Assembly (NCBI GenBank): GCA_013538805.1 | Contig: JABXGR010000006.1 | Span: forward strand, 1 to 36,184 | From: Candidatus Nitrosocaldus schleperae | Lineage (GTDB): Archaea; Thermoproteota; Nitrososphaeria; Nitrososphaerales; Nitrosocaldaceae | Length of the DNA stretch: 36,184 nucleotides | Direction: 5' to 3' | Notes under the pieces: model-generated | What the model was told of the DNA's origin: nothing | Databases searched by the model: none | What the model saw: the letters and a program-made list of their open reading frames with translations, nothing else | Shown: in pieces, positions 16,121-23,056 of the stretch | How the letters are laid out: every line of letters begins with the position of its first letter | Numbering within the stretch: the stretch's first letter is position 1 | Position numbers and translations under genes: made by a program

Positions 16121-17141
16121 TAGGGATAAGGATAAAGATAAGGATAGGGATAATAACAACCTACTAGAGGTTGATGGGCTAAGGAAGTGGTTCAGGGTAA
16201 AGCGATCCATGCTAGAGATACTTCAAAGGAGGCAGGAAGGTATAGTCAAGGCAGTTGATGGTGTTAGTTTTAATGTGAGGCAAGGTTCTACATTCGTACT
16301 TGCTGGAGAGTCTGGATCTGGTAAGAGCACAATAGCAAGGCTCATCCTTAGAGCAATAGAGCCTGATGAAGGACGCATAAGGTTTGCTGGGAGGGATGTA
16401 CTCTCTCTAGATAAGAGAGGACTTATGTGGTTCAGGAGGAATGCACAGATGATCCATCAGGATCCATACTCATCCCTCAACCCTAGGATGAGGATAATCT
16501 CCATAGTTGGGGAGCCTCTTGAGGTTCATGGCATAAAGGATAGGAAGGAGAGGGATGAGATGGTATTCAAGGCATTGCAGGAGGTTAGGCTTGAGCCTGT
16601 TGAGGAGATAGCATACAGGTACCCTCATATGCTCTCTGGAGGGCAGAGGCAGAGGGTTGCAATTGCTAGAGCATTGGTGCTTAAGCCTATGCTTATTGTT
16701 GCTGATGAGCCAGTATCCATGCTTGATCTATCGGTTAGGGCTGAGATACTTGAACTAATGCAGAGCCTCAAGGTTAAGCATAACATAACCTACATATACA
16801 TAACCCATGACCTCTCAACTGCTAGGTACTTTGGCGATAGCATAGCGATACTCTACAAGGGCAGGATAGTTGAGATGGGTAGCATAGATGATGTGCTGAA
16901 TGAGCCATTGCATCCATATACCCAAGCATTGATAGATGCTGTACCAGAACCTGATCCTGCAAATAGGTTGAAGGAGAAGGTGATTAGGATAAGGGCAGAC
17001 ACCATTATGGTGGATGGGGTTGATGATTATGGGTGCAGGTTCTATGCTAGATGCCCATACGCAATGGATATATGCAAGGAAGAACCTAAACTGCTAGAGG
17101 TGAAGAAGGGGCATCTTGTGAGTTGCTTCCTCTATAAGTGA
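16089..17141 (+). CDS. oppF: Oligo/dipeptide-type ABC transporter ATPase, OppF-like
   Basis: 350 residues with the start chosen at 16089. Walker A GESGSGKST, Q-loop MIHQDPYSSLNP (the QDPYSSLNP form is typical of OppF/DppF), signature LSGGQRQRV, Walker B LIVADEPVSMLD, H-loop ITHDLS, and the C-terminal GCRFYARCPYAMDIC extension. It pairs with OppD as the second ATPase of the heteromeric transporter. The frame is open from 16005, but earlier starts would run deep into oppD. The N-terminus carries an Asp/Lys/Arg/Asn tract (about residues 11-24) from a GGATAA-type repeat. It overlaps the convergent GNAT gene by 10 nt. Confidence 0.9.
   Translation: MLDAGSTQGTNRDKDKDKDRDNNNLLEVDGLRKWFRVKRSMLEILQRRQEGIVKAVDGVSFNVRQGSTFVLAGESGSGKSTIARLILRAIEPDEGRIRFAGRDVLSLDKRGLMWFRRNAQMIHQDPYSSLNPRMRIISIVGEPLEVHGIKDRKERDEMVFKALQEVRLEPVEEIAYRYPHMLSGGQRQRVAIARALVLKPMLIVADEPVSMLDLSVRAEILELMQSLKVKHNITYIYITHDLSTARYFGDSIAILYKGRIVEMGSIDDVLNEPLHPYTQALIDAVPEPDPANRLKEKVIRIRADTIMVDGVDDYGCRFYARCPYAMDICKEEPKLLEVKKGHLVSCFLYK
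16121..16154 (+). repeat. GGATAA-type hexamer repeat at the oppF N-terminus
   Basis: Imperfect AGGGATAAGGATAAAGATAA units encode RDKDKDKDRDN directly before the conserved start of the ATPase domain. Confidence 0.7.
17037..17070 (+). repeat. 34-nt block shared exactly with oppD
   Basis: Identical to 15998-16031. Flanking sequences diverge, so this is either strong local constraint or gene conversion after an oppD/oppF duplication. Confidence 0.85.
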
Positions 17142-17662
17142 TCCTCTACAAGTCCTGTATTTAGGAACGGTATCTCCTCTCTCCTTGCTACCATTATGAG
17201 TTCATCACTGCCATAGATATCATGCAGTACTGCTTCCTCCTTAGCATTCAGCACCTTCCCATAGAACCTCTTTGCATTGGTATTGCTGTTAGATGTTGTA
17301 ACAATTACAAGCTTGAGTTCAGACCCTCTCTCATGCAAGTATCTGCACACATCCTTAAGTGACTCTACAACTAACATGCCCCCTATACCTCTGCCTTGGT
17401 ACCTCTTTGCTACTGCTATCTGCTCAAGCTCTAGCACTGCATTGCTCCTAAACCCTCCATGCTCAGTCCAGAGTATGTAACCTACATGCTCCTCTCCAAG
17501 CATTGCTATATAGTACATGCATACTGGCTTACTTCTATGCTTCATCACCATCCATCTTACAACATCATCATAACTCTTCATACCCTTGAAGTTCTCAAGG
17601 TATATCCTTGCTACAGAAGGTATATCCTGTTCAACCATCGCTCTTATCCTTATCTGAACCAA
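17132..17662 (-). CDS. GNAT family N-acetyltransferase
   Basis: 176 residues with the GNAT order: beta1 IRIRAMVEQDIPSVARI, acceptor-side region, beta4 LELEQIAVAKRYQGRGIGG with the acetyl-CoA pyrophosphate loop QGRGIG at 89-94, then beta5 LVIVTTSNSNTNAKRFYGKV. It transfers an acyl group, usually acetyl, from CoA to an amine; the substrate is unknown, with protein N-termini, small molecules or antibiotics all possible. The start is TTG at 17662: the next ATG (17638) would remove beta1, and an AAATAA element lies about 24 nt upstream of the TTG. It is convergent with oppF. Confidence 0.85.
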   Translation of the reverse strand: MVQIRIRAMVEQDIPSVARIYLENFKGMKSYDDVVRWMVMKHRSKPVCMYYIAMLGEEHVGYILWTEHGGFRSNAVLELEQIAVAKRYQGRGIGGMLVVESLKDVCRYLHERGSELKLVIVTTSNSNTNAKRFYGKVLNAKEEAVLHDIYGSDELIMVARREEIPFLNTGLVEDHL

Positions 17663-17716
17663 ACTCCCATCTATACACCCTTATTTAGATCATCACTACT
17701 ACTATTACTACCACCA

Positions 17717-18298
17717 CTACCTCTCATCTCTCATATGTATAGTTAGTGCATGCCTCCTGAGTTCCTCATCGCTAGCAAACTCCAGATTGCACTCTGCACA
17801 TGTGTATATCATCATACCTGAACCTACATCCCCCTTCACTTCACCCCTCTCAGCCTGTAAACTACCATTATCATCCCTGTATCCTGCACCCTCTGCAAAT
17901 ACGCTACCCCTACCCTTCCTCACTGCAAGTGCCCCACCTAGAAGCCCAAGGATTAACCCAGGCAGCATACCTATATTTATAAACCCTATGCCAAGTATGC
18001 TTATTATGCACAGTATGATTATCATAACACCCCATCTCTTACTCTCCTCCCTCCTTTTCTCTATAAGTACTGCTAAGAGTATTATCATTGCACCAGTAGA
18101 TATACCTGCTATACCAGCCCTAATCAACATGAGCCTGAACCCTTCCTCTCCAAGCATACTCCTTAGATCGTTCAACATCTCATCCTGAGGGAGGCCTATG
18201 AATATACCTGCTATGAACGTGAGCCCTTGGGCAAGTATTATAAGCCCTGCTAGGAATGATAGTATGAACTCTGGGGCCCTCTTCTTCACAGTTATCAT
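17717..18298 (-). CDS. Four-helix membrane protein with C-terminal C2H2 zinc finger
   Basis: 193 residues. Four hydrophobic helices at about 10-33, 58-82, 89-107 and 108-126, then a polar linker rich in Gly and Asp. The protein ends in one classical C2H2 finger: C167-x2-C170-x12-H183-x4-H188, with the expected aromatic and Leu positions (YTC..C...F.....L..H). The finger should face the cytoplasm if the C-terminus is inside. Single C2H2 fingers are known in archaea, but fusion to a multi-pass membrane domain is uncommon. The family is not recognised. ATG at 18298 with a TATA-like TATATTAATTAG about 39 nt upstream. Confidence 0.7.
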   Translation of the reverse strand: MITVKKRAPEFILSFLAGLIILAQGLTFIAGIFIGLPQDEMLNDLRSMLGEEGFRLMLIRAGIAGISTGAMIILLAVLIEKRREESKRWGVMIIILCIISILGIGFINIGMLPGLILGLLGGALAVRKGRGSVFAEGAGYRDDNGSLQAERGEVKGDVGSGMMIYTCAECNLEFASDEELRRHALTIHMRDER

Positions 18299-18370
18299 CT
18301 TACCCTACTCACCACCTACCTACCTACCAAACTAATTAATATACTCCTTAACTATATAAAAAGTCTCATG

Positions 18371-18847
18371 CTAGAGACTACTCTTAAACCTCTGCTGTTT
18401 GGGTTTAACTGTGTAGAGATGGGCCCCAACACCTATCAATGGTAGCGATGCTACCATGAAGATCTGAGGGATGATATTGAAGAGGTAAGCCTCGCCTCTA
18501 TTCGTAAGGGTTTCAACATAGTAATCGTTCATGACCTTCTCCACACTTCCAGCATTGATCATTCCAAGCATTAGTATTATGCCTTGTGCTATTATTATTA
18601 TGCTTGGGGCCTTCCTAACCTCTAACTTCCTTGCCAACCCCTTTGCAAGAATGTACGCAACACCTGCCAATCCAAAGCCAGGTATGCCGAAGAGGAACAT
18701 GCCTATTATCATCATATTCCATGGCTGTGCTATAGTAGCACCTATTGCTAGAGGCTTGGTTAATGCAATGTAGAGCGAGTTTATATATATAACGAACATT
18801 GTGTGTAATGCTAGAGATGCTATGGCCATCCATGTATCATAACGCAT
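18371..18847 (-). CDS. Four-helix membrane protein, unknown function
   Basis: About 158 residues with hydrophobic helices near 8-28, 43-66, 79-97 and 123-145, and a basic C-terminus KPKQQRFKSS. The loop between helices 3 and 4 (VEKVMNDYYVETLTNRGEAY) is polar and probably outside. No motif was recognised. Two ATGs (18853 and 18847) are possible; an AT element CACTTAAAG centred near 18872 is 25 nt from the second. It shares strand and topology with the preceding membrane gene but not obvious sequence. Confidence 0.6.
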   Translation of the reverse strand: MRYDTWMAIASLALHTMFVIYINSLYIALTKPLAIGATIAQPWNMMIIGMFLFGIPGFGLAGVAYILAKGLARKLEVRKAPSIIIIAQGIILMLGMINAGSVEKVMNDYYVETLTNRGEAYLFNIIPQIFMVASLPLIGVGAHLYTVKPKQQRFKSSL

Positions 18848-19018
18848 AGGCATAAGTATAGTCTCTTTAAGTGAAATAAATTGTTTGCTGGCAATGGCAA
18901 TGATGCCATCAACTAACTAATGCTGATCTAATATAATTCAACCAAACCTAGCCTAGCCTGATCAGATCCAATAAAACAGAATAACCCTACTAGTTATTAT
19001 TATTGCTGTTGATGATGA

Positions 19019-20047
19019 CTAGGTTATCCCAACTATCCTTGCAAGTTCCCTCCTTGAAGCAAAACTCAGCCTTGAGGCAGCATACTCTGGAGATACGTTG
19101 AGGAAGTGTACACCAAACCCCTCAAGCCCATGGCTATCAGTCATTTTAGGACTAACCTCTATATGCCAATGTAACTGCTTCCTACTCTTCTCAGATGATG
19201 TATGTACAATCATACTGAACCTCACATCACCTAGGGTATTGTAGAGCCCTCCAAGCATAACCCTAAGCATTGTAGCAAGCTCATCTATCTCCTTCTGGGT
19301 CATCCTCAACAACTGTACCATATGCTTCTTGGGCACTATCCAGAACTCGTATGGGCGGGTTGGGGCCCAAGGGCATAATGCCATGAAGTTCTCTATGCTG
19401 ACTAGGTGCCTAGGGCTCTTATCCTCCATGCTTACCATGTTGCATAAAGGGCATGAGCCAGCCTCATTTATGTATCTATTTATTGACTCAACCTCCTGCT
19501 CTATAAGTGGGGGTATGTAGGGGAAGGTTACTATGTTGAGGTGTGGATGCCATAAATCGCTAGCATCGTAGTCCATGTATACAGCAACATAACTAACGCC
19601 TTTCTGCATGTAGAGCCACTTCACCCTATCCTGTAGTGCTACAAGTACATTGGACCACTGCTCTGCTGGTATGGATGATGGCTTACAGTGCTCTCTACTT
19701 GCTATAAGCAGGTAATGGTAGCCGTATGCAGGTTCACTGTAGAATGGCTTGTTTGTATACTTGCCATTTGCAGATACGCTAACCAATGGGTTCTTGCTTG
19801 GTACTACTCTAACACACCAATCATCTACACGGTTATCCTCAGTATCTGAGAGCCTCCTCATCATCCCCTCCTTCTGTACAAGAGCGAGTACTGCTGGTCT
19901 AGTTAAATGCTCGTTACCAGGGCAGTATATACATATTCTCTCATCCCTATTCTTATCATTACCATCGTTGGCATCAACACCATCACCACTACCATCATTC
20001 ACTATCACTAACCTTTCAAGTATCTCATCCTTCCTGAAGTGAGTCAT
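19019..20047 (-). CDS. galT: Galactose-1-phosphate uridylyltransferase-like protein (GalT family, HIT superfamily)
   Basis: 342 residues. Two half-domains of the GalT fold are visible: zinc pairs CIYC (39-42) and CPLC (199-202), WHPHLN at 166-171, PYEFWIVPKKH at 232-242, and HWHIEVSP from 293. In typical GalT the active site is HPH(G/S)Q; here the Q position is N and G/S is L, so the reaction may not be Gal-1-P/UDP-Glc exchange. Related enzymes act as ADP-sugar phosphorylases or Ap4A phosphorylases. Residues 18-36 form an Asp/Gly/Asn-rich insert from simple repeats. The ATG at 20047 is preceded by a G-rich purine tract rather than a clear TATA box. It is divergent from apgM. Confidence 0.75.
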   Translation of the reverse strand: MTHFRKDEILERLVIVNDGSGDGVDANDGNDKNRDERICIYCPGNEHLTRPAVLALVQKEGMMRRLSDTEDNRVDDWCVRVVPSKNPLVSVSANGKYTNKPFYSEPAYGYHYLLIASREHCKPSSIPAEQWSNVLVALQDRVKWLYMQKGVSYVAVYMDYDASDLWHPHLNIVTFPYIPPLIEQEVESINRYINEAGSCPLCNMVSMEDKSPRHLVSIENFMALCPWAPTRPYEFWIVPKKHMVQLLRMTQKEIDELATMLRVMLGGLYNTLGDVRFSMIVHTSSEKSRKQLHWHIEVSPKMTDSHGLEGFGVHFLNVSPEYAASRLSFASRRELARIVGIT

Positions 20048-20058
20048 CTACATAAACA

Positions 20059-20077
20059 CCCCCTCCCCTCCCTTCCC
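20059..20077 (-). other. Potential G-quadruplex motif upstream of galT
   Basis: On the minus strand four G runs occur in the order G3, G3, G4, G5, separated by AA, A and A, within a longer purine tract (20059-20100). The motif satisfies the standard G3+N1-7 rule and lies 12-30 nt upstream of the galT start codon. Confidence 0.6.
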
Positions 20078-20238
20078 TTCCTCCTACCTCTCCTTCCTTC
20101 AGTTCCATCCATACCATACTCTTCCATATTATTCAACTTACTATCCTGTGCTTTTATCTAAATCTTACCTTCAATAATAGTTAACAAATGATGATGCAAT
20201 TCTTTATAAGTATAGTAGGTTATGCTAATAAGTGGATT

Positions 20239-21618
20239 ATGAAGTCTAGATTCAAGGGTATGGATGGGGATTACTATAGCAGTGGTATGAATAGCAATGG
20301 TAGTAAGAGAAGGATGAGGAGGATGATCTACGTACTACTTGATGGTGTTGGAGACCTGCCTCATCCAAGCCTCAATCATCTAACACCTCTAGAGTCTGCA
20401 TATACACCAAACCTAGATGCATTGGCAAGGAAGGGTAGGATGGGCATGGTATATACTGTAGGGAAGGGTGTTGCACCAGAGTCTGATATAGCAGTCTTCA
20501 GCATGCTAGGCTACAGATTCAAGGATGATGAGTACCCTGGTAGGGGTATAGTAGAGGCTATAGGGGCAGGGATAGATATAAGGGATGGTGATCTTGCAAT
20601 GAGGGGTAACTTTGCAACCATAGATGGTGAAGGGAGGATAGTGGATAGGAGGGTTGGAAGGAACTTAGCAGACGATGAAGCCAAAGAACTTGTCAAGACT
20701 ATAAAGGATAATGTAAAGTTGGATGGTGCAGAGTATGAGCTTGTGCATACAAAGGGGCATAGGGTAGTGCTCACTATAAGGGCTAAGAGCATGTTATCAG
20801 CAGATATAAGCAATACAGACCCAGCCTATGAGAGGATCAAGGGAATGGGTGTAGCAAGGGAGGATAGTAATAGTACTAGCATGAGCATCAATAGATGCAA
20901 GGCTCTTAGTAGAAGCAAGGATGCTCTACTCTCTGCTAAACTTGTAAATGAGTTCACTGAGAAGGCTATAAACGTGCTTAGGAAGAGTTCTGTAAATGAG
21001 AGGAGGAGAGGCATGGGTATGCTTGAGGCAAACTGCATACTCTTGAGGGATGCTGGAAGCAGACTCCCTCGGGTTGAACCTATAGCAAGCAAGTACAATG
21101 ATGCAAGGTTTGCATGTATAGTTGATATGCCTGTTGAGTATGGTATAGCAAAGGTTACAGGCATGGCAGTACTTGATGGTGGAGGCATGAGGGATTACGA
21201 GACCAAGGCTAGAAGAGCAGTTGAGGCACTAAACAACTACGATGTTGTGTATGTGCATCTCAAGGGTCCAGATGAGTTTGGGCATGATGGTAATGCTAGA
21301 GGCAAGGAGGAGAGCATAGAGGAGATAGATGAGAGGTTCTTCGGTGAACTGCTAAGACATGCTAGTATCAGTGATGATGGAAGGATGCTCTTCATAGTTG
21401 TATCTGGAGATCACTCAACACCATGCATAAAGAAGGCTCATAGTGCAGATCCAGTACCATTGATGGTATCATGTATCAGCAATGATTACAAGGATGATGG
21501 GCTTGGCAGGTTCACTGAACGTGAGGCAAGGAAGGGCAGCATAGGTTATATAATGGGGTATGAGGTATTGAGCAAGGTATTCAGCATGATATCCTCTTAC
21601 TCCCTCTCATCATCATAA
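20239..21618 (+). CDS. apgM: 2,3-bisphosphoglycerate-independent phosphoglycerate mutase, archaeal type
   Basis: Interconverts 3- and 2-phosphoglycerate in glycolysis/gluconeogenesis, using two metal ions and a phosphoserine. Visible: IYVLLDGVGD near the N-terminus (first metal Asp), TPNLDALARKGRMG, and APESDIAVFSMLGY with the catalytic Ser. PGRGIVEA follows, and near the C-terminus come VHLKGPDEFGHDGN and VSGDHSTPC, the second metal site. With the start at 20239 it is 459 aa, longer than the usual 400-430; about 25 N-terminal residues precede the conserved strand. The frame opens at an ATG triplet at 20188, but a TATA-like CTTTATAAG at 20202-20210 lies inside that extension and favours 20239. 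Confidence 0.9.
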   Translation: MKSRFKGMDGDYYSSGMNSNGSKRRMRRMIYVLLDGVGDLPHPSLNHLTPLESAYTPNLDALARKGRMGMVYTVGKGVAPESDIAVFSMLGYRFKDDEYPGRGIVEAIGAGIDIRDGDLAMRGNFATIDGEGRIVDRRVGRNLADDEAKELVKTIKDNVKLDGAEYELVHTKGHRVVLTIRAKSMLSADISNTDPAYERIKGMGVAREDSNSTSMSINRCKALSRSKDALLSAKLVNEFTEKAINVLRKSSVNERRRGMGMLEANCILLRDAGSRLPRVEPIASKYNDARFACIVDMPVEYGIAKVTGMAVLDGGGMRDYETKARRAVEALNNYDVVYVHLKGPDEFGHDGNARGKEESIEEIDERFFGELLRHASISDDGRMLFIVVSGDHSTPCIKKAHSADPVPLMVSCISNDYKDDGLGRFTEREARKGSIGYIMGYEVLSKVFSMISSYSLSSS

Positions 21619-21636
21619 TAGAGTAACAGCAATACA

Positions 21637-22221
21637 CTATAGCCTGTATTCTAGCATGGTTCTAGCATCCTTGCTATCTAATGCTACCATCATCCTCTTA
21701 ACCATCCCCTCTATATCTAGCCCATGATACCTGCATGGCTTGTTCTTTAGTTTGTCTAGTGCCCTTGCCAGTATGGATATGCATACATCGTACTCTGCCT
21801 TCTGTGCATGCACAAGAGCAGCACATACAAGTATGATGCCTTGTATGAGTTCCTTCTCATCACCCTTGCTATCCTTCCATGCCCCCTCTAGCACCTCATG
21901 TGCCTCCCAGTAACGCTCAGCATTGAATAGATCCCTAGCATGTAAGATCCTCTCATCCTTGCTCATACTCTTCTCATCTATCTTAGTATAGCCTAGCGTT
22001 GGTGCTATCCTCTCCATCTCTATAAGCAGTTTATTCAACATGCTCTGCTCAACGCTTACATCCAACTCTATATGCTTACTTGCTACCCTAACATCCCTTA
22101 CCTCTACCCCCTCTAACCCAGCATCAATGCATACCCTGCTAGCATTCTTCAAGAGCATCCTTGAATCCTCTGGCCTATAGCCATGGTTTACAAGCCTTAC
22201 CATATACCTTGAGTATACCAT
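21637..22221 (-). CDS. DUF309 domain protein
   Basis: 194 residues. The C-terminal half contains the DUF309 helical core ARDLFNAERYWEAHEVLEGAW followed by ELIQGIILVCAALVHAQ, whose invariant EAHE..E..W residues suggest a metal or ligand site. The N-terminal 90 residues have an alpha/beta pattern not typical of the short bacterial members. Function is unknown. The ATG at 22221 is about 26 nt below the AT core at 22243-22250, which it may share with the divergent S24e operon. Confidence 0.75.
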   Translation of the reverse strand: MVYSRYMVRLVNHGYRPEDSRMLLKNASRVCIDAGLEGVEVRDVRVASKHIELDVSVEQSMLNKLLIEMERIAPTLGYTKIDEKSMSKDERILHARDLFNAERYWEAHEVLEGAWKDSKGDEKELIQGIILVCAALVHAQKAEYDVCISILARALDKLKNKPCRYHGLDIEGMVKRMMVALDSKDARTMLEYRL

Positions 22222-22242
22222 ATGCTGTAAGGGATCATTAGG

Positions 22243-22250
22243 TTTATTAA
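22243..22250. promoter_or_regulatory. Shared TATA core for DUF309 (minus) and S24e-S27ae (plus)
   Basis: TTTATTAA reads TTAATAAA on the other strand. Its centre is about 26 nt from the DUF309 ATG at 22221, and 24 and 30 nt from the S24e ATGs at 22270 and 22276. Only 40-54 nt separate the two genes, so one core box probably directs both leaderless transcripts or two boxes overlap completely. Confidence 0.45.
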
Positions 22251-22275
22251 GAGTTAAGGTATGGATGGAATGGTA

Positions 22276-22602
22276 ATGGATGGACTAGTGGTTGAGGAAG
22301 AGAGGCTTAACCCCTTGCTCAACAGGATAGAGTTGAGGTGTATAATCAAAGGCATGAATGGTATGTTGAAGAGGCAGGACGCTGCAAGGATGATAGCAGA
22401 GCATAGGGGTTATGCTGGGCGGTTCATAGTGCCTATAAACCTGAGGGGTGAGAAGGGCAAGAGTGATCTTAGATGCTTATTCTACATATACGAGGATGAG
22501 GGTACTGCTAGGTCTCAACTCCCAAGGTATATAATTGCAAGGCTGACTGGGGAGAAGGTAGATAAGAGTAAGAAAAGGAGTGAGGGTGAGAAGAAGAAAT
22601 AA
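22276..22602 (+). CDS. rps24e: Small ribosomal subunit protein S24e
   Basis: About 108 residues, with the S24e start pattern of a short strand then NPLLNRIEL, and the later I.....G.+.+.F.YIYEDE section typical of the family. The C-terminus is a lysine-rich tail KVDKSKKRSEGEKKK. It is part of the 30S subunit. ATGs at 22261, 22270 and 22276 are in frame; 22276 gives the N-terminus closest to other archaeal S24e and fits the promoter. S27ae follows after 24 nt, an order conserved in archaea. Confidence 0.85.
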   Translation: MDGLVVEEERLNPLLNRIELRCIIKGMNGMLKRQDAARMIAEHRGYAGRFIVPINLRGEKGKSDLRCLFYIYEDEGTARSQLPRYIIARLTGEKVDKSKKRSEGEKKK

Positions 22603-22626
22603 TGATGATGGTAAGGTGGTATGGAT

Positions 22627-22851
22627 ATGGGTAAGGGGAGCAATACACAGGTATGGAAGTACTATACTGTTGAGAATGATAGGATAAAGAAGGTAAGAAG
22701 AGAATGCCCAAGATGCGGTAGAGGGGTATTCATGGCTGAGCATAGTGATAGGGTTACATGTGGAAGGTGCAAGTATACAGAGTTCAAGCGTAAGGAGAAG
22801 GAGAGAGCGGGTAGAGGAGAGGAGGGAGGTAAAGGAAGGAAGAAGCAATAA
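22627..22851 (+). CDS. rps27ae: Small ribosomal subunit protein S27ae
   Basis: A 74-residue zinc-ribbon ribosomal protein: [22 protein letters not shown], then [11 protein letters not shown], supplying the four zinc cysteines in two CxxC pairs. The C-terminus is a lysine/glycine-rich tail. An in-frame ATG lies at 22621, directly after AGGTGGT (22614-22620); the ATG at 22627 has a proper 6-7 nt spacing to that element and is preferred. In many archaea the KEOPS gene kae1-bud32 follows; here the downstream gene is on the opposite strand. Confidence 0.9.
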   Translation: MGKGSNTQVWKYYTVENDRIKKVRRECPRCGRGVFMAEHSDRVTCGRCKYTEFKRKEKERAGRGEEGGKGRKKQ

Positions 22852-22956
22852 GTAAAATTATACTAAATGAAGAACCTTGATTATGTTATGTTCAATACAA
22901 GCATCTTGATGAAGGGATGATGGCATGCTATAACATTCAAGCAATTAAGATATAGC

Positions 22957-22969
22957 AAAATTATAAACC
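22957..22969 (+). promoter_or_regulatory. TATA-like element in the gap after S27ae
   Basis: AAAATTATAAACC resembles a strong archaeal TATA box in the 205-nt AT-rich gap between S27ae and the convergent kinase fusion gene. No reading frame follows it, so it would have to drive a short RNA antisense to the end of the kinase gene, or be chance in AT-rich DNA. Confidence 0.2.
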
Positions 22970-23056
22970 TAACCTAACAATAAATAATGGAATAATTAAT
23001 AATAGGTTGATTACCAGTTTAAGATCTGATTGGCTAATAATCATTCAATTATTCTA

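Noticed and set aside
22852-23056. Small RNA or terminator in the AT-rich gap after S27ae
   Set aside because: There is a TATA-like element but no clear hairpin, T-run or conserved fold that I could support; kept only as a low-confidence promoter-like site.
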